A stretch of 64,000 nt of DNA from Sulfitobacter mediterraneus (GTDB taxonomy: Bacteria; Pseudomonadota; Alphaproteobacteria; Rhodobacterales; Rhodobacteraceae), in the NCBI RefSeq assembly GCF_016801775.1, contig NZ_CP069004.1, positions 682,001 through 746,000 of the forward strand, written 5' to 3'. Position numbers and translations under genes: made by a program. Shown piece by piece: positions 61,060 to 64,000 of this stretch. Each line of letters starts with the position of its first letter. The first letter of the stretch is position 1. The notes below the pieces were generated by a model. That model was not told the DNA's origin and ran no database searches. It saw only the letters and a program-made list of their open reading frames with translations.

Positions 61060-61227
61060 TCAGAAGATCCAACGGTCTACCAGGACCGTCAGAACCAATC
61101 CGATCAAAGCAAAGGCGATGCCCGCACTGGCGGCATATTGTGCGATATCCTTGCGGTTTCCGCCGCGTTTCTTGGCCGTCAAACCGCCATAGATGGCACC
61201 CAGGATGCCAAAAACCAAAAAGATCAT
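61060..61227 (-). CDS. 55-residue two-helix membrane protein
   Basis: A 55-residue protein that the usual length cut-offs miss. It starts MIFLVFGILGAIYGGL, has a basic loop (TAKKRGGNRKD) and a second hydrophobic stretch (SAGIAFALIGLVLTVLVDRW), so it is a two-helix membrane hairpin with a positively charged cytoplasmic loop. It ends 10 bp before the VWA start and begins 19 bp after the DUF2927 stop on the same strand, so it is probably co-transcribed. Similar proteins precede the CoxE-type gene in other Rhodobacteraceae, as I recall. Confidence 0.75.
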   Translation of the reverse strand: MIFLVFGILGAIYGGLTAKKRGGNRKDIAQYAASAGIAFALIGLVLTVLVDRWIF

Positions 61228-61246
61228 AACTGCTTGCGCCCCGCGT

Positions 61247-62605
61247 TTAACCTTTGAGCGGGCTCAGCGATGCAATCTCGCGCAGCTTGGCCCGCACTGC
61301 CCAATCTGGGCCAAAGCCGTATCGCGCCCAGCCGATGCTGTCCAGCCTGACGCTGCGCGCTTCGCCAGGGCGGCCCTCCAGTTCAAGCGCTTCGGCCTTG
61401 AGCAACAGGCAGGTGGCCAGCAGTGCGGCATTTTCACTTTGGCGGGCGACCTCGATGTGTGGTGCGATGATCCGCAAAGCCTCGGTGCCGCGCCCCTGTG
61501 CGATGGCATAGGCGGCCAGCTGCGTTGCGACATAGGCGCGGTGCAGCGTGGTGCCGGGGCTGGCGGCATAATATCCGTCTGCGATCAGGTATTGATGGTG
61601 CGCCCGATCCGGTTCTGTGGATTGTAACACCCGGCCCATGGCATAATGCGCAAAAGCGCGGCGATGATCCTGCCACCCCATCGCCGTGGCGATGCGCACG
61701 GCCTCACGGGCGGCCGCATTGCGGCGGGCCGCTGGGGTGCCGCGCCCCAATGCCGTTTGGATCGCCTTGCTCCAGCCTTGCGGTGTGCGTGTGGCATAAC
61801 GGGCCGGCAGGGCCGCGCCCTGTGGGTTGTTGCGGGCCAGAATGGCGGGCAGGGCGCGGGCCACTTGCCCGCGTGTCATGCCAGACCGCAATGCCGGATC
61901 ATAATAGGTCCGCAGGATCAGCATATCAAAACCGGTCAGAACCGTATGCACATTGTCATCGTTGAAAACGCTGTCGGGCAGACGATAAAGATCATTCAGT
62001 GGGCCAAGCGCCTGCGCCAGTTCCTCGTGCAGGCAATCGCGCACCTCTTGCGGGCTGACGTCATTGGGCAAGAAAATTGCAAGCTTTTCGCGACTTTGCA
62101 GCGCGGTCCAATCGGTTTTGGCCTTGCGGCGGGCGCCGCGGTATTCACTGAGAGATCGCACGTTGGGCGCCACAAAACAGGCCGCTTGCGGCAAGATCCG
62201 GTGAATATCGGCGCGGCTCACGGCCTCGATGGTGATATTGGCATCGCTGCGTGTGGTATAAGAAATGTCGATCCCCGCCTCATTGCGCAGCCGCGCCATC
62301 AATTGCTTGAGATCAGGGCCAAGGGTTGCAGGCGGCTTGCCGGTGACGCGCAGGGTGATCGGGGTTTCGAAACGGGTCAGAACCGGCAGTTGCCGTCCAC
62401 TTTCCATCTGGAAGGACAGCTCAATGAAATCAATTGCCAGATCGCGGTTTGACCGTATCGGCGCGGCCGGACGGGTGGCGGCAAAGGTCTTCATCGGGGG
62501 CAGGGTGCTTTGGGCAAATTGCGCCCGTGTTGGCATGTCGCTCTGCGCTGCGGGCACGCAGGCGCTCAGCAACATCACAAGTGGCAGGGCAAAACGCGGG
62601 GTCAC
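61247..62605 (-). CDS. DUF2927 lipoprotein
   Basis: A 452-residue exported lipoprotein. The signal region VTPRFALPLVMLLSAC ends in a lipobox Cys. The N-terminal half holds DUF2927, with HEELAQALGPLND, a HE-containing segment reminiscent of a degraded metalloprotease motif, and EAVSRADIHRILPQAACF. The C-terminal half has TPR-like helices (MGRVLQSTEPDRAHHQYLI). I choose the GTG at 62605 because it leaves a normal signal peptide; the frame extends further upstream without family features. It lies in the MoxR-VWA locus. Confidence 0.75.
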   Translation of the reverse strand: MTPRFALPLVMLLSACVPAAQSDMPTRAQFAQSTLPPMKTFAATRPAAPIRSNRDLAIDFIELSFQMESGRQLPVLTRFETPITLRVTGKPPATLGPDLKQLMARLRNEAGIDISYTTRSDANITIEAVSRADIHRILPQAACFVAPNVRSLSEYRGARRKAKTDWTALQSREKLAIFLPNDVSPQEVRDCLHEELAQALGPLNDLYRLPDSVFNDDNVHTVLTGFDMLILRTYYDPALRSGMTRGQVARALPAILARNNPQGAALPARYATRTPQGWSKAIQTALGRGTPAARRNAAAREAVRIATAMGWQDHRRAFAHYAMGRVLQSTEPDRAHHQYLIADGYYAASPGTTLHRAYVATQLAAYAIAQGRGTEALRIIAPHIEVARQSENAALLATCLLLKAEALELEGRPGEARSVRLDSIGWARYGFGPDWAVRAKLREIASLSPLKG

Positions 62606-62799
62606 AGGCGATGCCCCGCAGCCGCGCAAGAAAGCGCCCAAACGGGCCGCAGAAAACGGGAAAAGAACGCGCAGTTGGGTGCTGCGAATGGGACTGTCAT
62701 CTCTGCCTGCTGCCCTATGCTGAGCCTTGAGTGTCAGGTCCGTGCCTGATCTTTCCTCCTTGGTAGAGGGCAAATAAGGCAAATCTTGGGCAATTGGGG

Positions 62800-62831
62800 C
62801 AGAAACAGAAACAGGCTCCCGAAGGAGCCTG
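62800..62831 (-). terminator. Terminator of moxR
   Basis: CAGGCTCC (62812-62819) pairs with GGAGCCTG (62824-62831), loop CGAA. Read on the minus strand it is followed by a T-rich run (GTTTCTGTTTCTG). The stem is perfect; it separates moxR from the lipoprotein gene, so the latter may need its own promoter or readthrough. Confidence 0.65.
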
Positions 62832-62858
62832 CTATTTGGGTCCAGGAAAGCGTGGAAA

Positions 62859-63698
62859 TTACCGTTGCGCCCGCGCCATAAAGGCCAGCCGTTCAAACAG
62901 ATGCACATCCTGTTCGTTCTTGAGCAAGGCCCCATGCAGCTTGGGCAAGGCGCTTTTGCCGTCAGATTTCAAATCCTCTGCATCCATATCCTCGGCCAAC
63001 AACAGCTTGAGCCAATCCAGCACTTCGGAGGTAGACGGCTTTTTCTTCAGGCCTTGCTGATCGCGCACTTCATAGAACTGGGTGAGCGCGGTGGTCAGCA
63101 GGCTTTCCTTGATGCCCGGATGATGTACTTCGACAATCTTCTTGAGGGTCTCGACGTCAGGAAACTGGATGTAGTGGAAGAAACAGCGCCGCAGAAACGC
63201 GTTGGGCAGCTCTTTTTCGTTGTTTGACGTGATGATCACAATCGGCCGGTTGACCGCCTTGATGGTTTCGCCCGTTTCATAAACAAAGAACTCCATCTTA
63301 TCGAGTTCCTGCAGCAGATCGTTGGGAAATTCGATGTCGGCCTTGTCGATCTCGTCGATCAAAAGCACCACTTTTTCGCCCGCCTCGAAGGCCTCCCAAA
63401 GCTTGCCCTTACGGATGTAATTCTTGACGTCATGCACACGCTCATCGCCCAACTGGCTGTCGCGCAGGCGCGAGACGGCGTCATATTCATAAAGACCCTG
63501 CTGGGCGCGTGTGGTGGATTTGACGTTCCATTCGATCATCCGCAGGCCCAAGGCAGATGAGACCTGCCGTGCCAGTTCGGTTTTGCCGGTGCCCGGCTCG
63601 CCCTTGACCAAGAGGGGACGCTCAAGCGTCACGGCCGCGTTCACGGCAATCTTGAGGTCATCTGTCGCGACGTAATCGGCGGTGCCCTGAAATTTCAT
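62859..63698 (-). CDS. MoxR-family AAA+ ATPase
   Basis: A 279-residue AAA+ ATPase (AAA_5/AAA_lid). Walker A is VKGEPGTGKTELAR, Walker B VLLIDEIDKAD, followed by sensor-1 IITSNNEKELP and arginine finger FLRRCFFHYI. MoxR proteins act with VWA partners as chaperones for metal or cofactor insertion. I prefer the ATG at 63698 (MKFQGTADYVATDDL), the normal family start; the upstream extension is not conserved in appearance. It is divergent from dksA. The VWA partner lies 1.8 kb downstream on the same strand. Confidence 0.93.
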   Translation of the reverse strand: MKFQGTADYVATDDLKIAVNAAVTLERPLLVKGEPGTGKTELARQVSSALGLRMIEWNVKSTTRAQQGLYEYDAVSRLRDSQLGDERVHDVKNYIRKGKLWEAFEAGEKVVLLIDEIDKADIEFPNDLLQELDKMEFFVYETGETIKAVNRPIVIITSNNEKELPNAFLRRCFFHYIQFPDVETLKKIVEVHHPGIKESLLTTALTQFYEVRDQQGLKKKPSTSEVLDWLKLLLAEDMDAEDLKSDGKSALPKLHGALLKNEQDVHLFERLAFMARAQR

Positions 63699-63869
63699 AT
63701 TGCTTTTCAACCCTCTGTCTTGCGCAAAAACTGCCCATGCCTTTAACCAAAATTCCAAGGGATTGTGTAGTGACAATCGCTGGTTGCTCAGGTAGACGCT
63801 GCGGCAGGACGAGATCTCGGGGAGAGAGAGTCTTATATGCCAGGACTAAAAACTGTTGAGGGACATACG

Positions 63870-64000
63870 ATGAAGCAGGAAGTTTTCCTGCCGGATGACT
63901 ATTCTCCGGCTGAGGACGAACCGTTCATGAATGACAGGCAGCTTGAGTATTTTCGGCGCAAGCTGCTGACCTGGAAATCGGAGCTGCTGGCTGGCAGCCG
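63870..64000 (+). CDS. dksA: RNA polymerase-binding transcription factor DksA (3' end outside window)
   Basis: The first 43 codons read MKQEVFLPDDYSPAEDEPFM and continue NDRQLEYFRRKLLTWKSELL, typical of DksA, which binds the RNA polymerase secondary channel and works with ppGpp in stringent control. The zinc-finger part lies beyond the window. GAGGG precedes the ATG at 63870; an in-frame ATG at 63837 with a GGGGAGAGAGAG stretch would add eleven residues. Divergent from moxR. Confidence 0.88.
   Translation, partial: MKQEVFLPDDYSPAEDEPFMNDRQLEYFRRKLLTWKSELLAGS

Overview
The window looks like chromosomal DNA of a marine Roseobacter-group alphaproteobacterium (Rhodobacteraceae); no plasmid, phage or replication-origin signature was seen. 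The evidence is GC-rich coding sequence, a C4-pathway 5-aminolevulinate synthase (hemA) with an FnrL-type box upstream, a TAT-dependent TRAP transporter resembling TakP systems, two genes like the RSP_2647 (RNA methyltransferase) and RSP_2648 (PIN) families, and two copies of the GC hairpin plus CCCCC(A/G)GAATATTT intergenic tag that I associate with roseobacters. The genus cannot be fixed from the sequence alone.

Layout. 1-9.2 kb: a DUF6500-like fragment, tpiA, a 2-oxoglutarate oxygenase with an HD hydrolase, TfoX/A-type Fe-S carrier/SufT, a sulfotransferase, a RimB-RimK fusion, an NfeD/SPFH pair, tgt and an isochorismatase-like hydrolase. 9.2-15.4 kb: lon, a small secreted protein, an HU protein with a Lys/Ala-rich tail, two tandem histidine phosphatases and four tRNAs (Val-CAC, Val-TAC, two Asp-GTC), with a duplicated tRNA-Val 3' end and a nested-palindrome repeat. 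15.4-35.8 kb: a haloacetate-dehalogenase-like hydrolase, two transporters, an M20 peptidase, hemA, a RodZ-like protein, ispG, a DsbA-like protein, an aminotransferase, then cell-wall genes (amidase, PBP1A), prfB, an amidase, and a Rieske oxygenase next to an XRE regulator. 35.8-48.2 kb: ilvBN behind a complete leader-peptide attenuator, a sensor kinase/LuxR-type regulator pair divergent from a three-gene TRAP transporter, bpt, an RDD protein and a DUF2852 protein.

48.2-51.6 kb is an accessory island. It carries a methyltransferase and small hypothetical proteins embedded in a dense mosaic of short repeats. 51.6-64 kb returns to core genes: ybaK-like, glnE, a lipoprotein, an RNA methyltransferase overlapping a PIN protein, an M48 protease, a P450, then a moxR - DUF2927 lipoprotein - 55-aa membrane protein - CoxE-type VWA run, ending in the start of dksA.

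The most unusual feature is a mosaic intergenic repeat family. One module (P) is built from nested perfect palindromes whose stems are kept while a 3-nt loop differs in every copy. A second module (T) sits before P in one copy and after P in another, a circularly permuted arrangement. All copies lie beside tRNA genes or accessory genes, and none encodes a transposase. The best-supported regulatory element is the ilvB leader: a 15-codon peptide containing Leu-Val-Val-Ile-Val, an antiterminator and a terminator that compete for shared bases.
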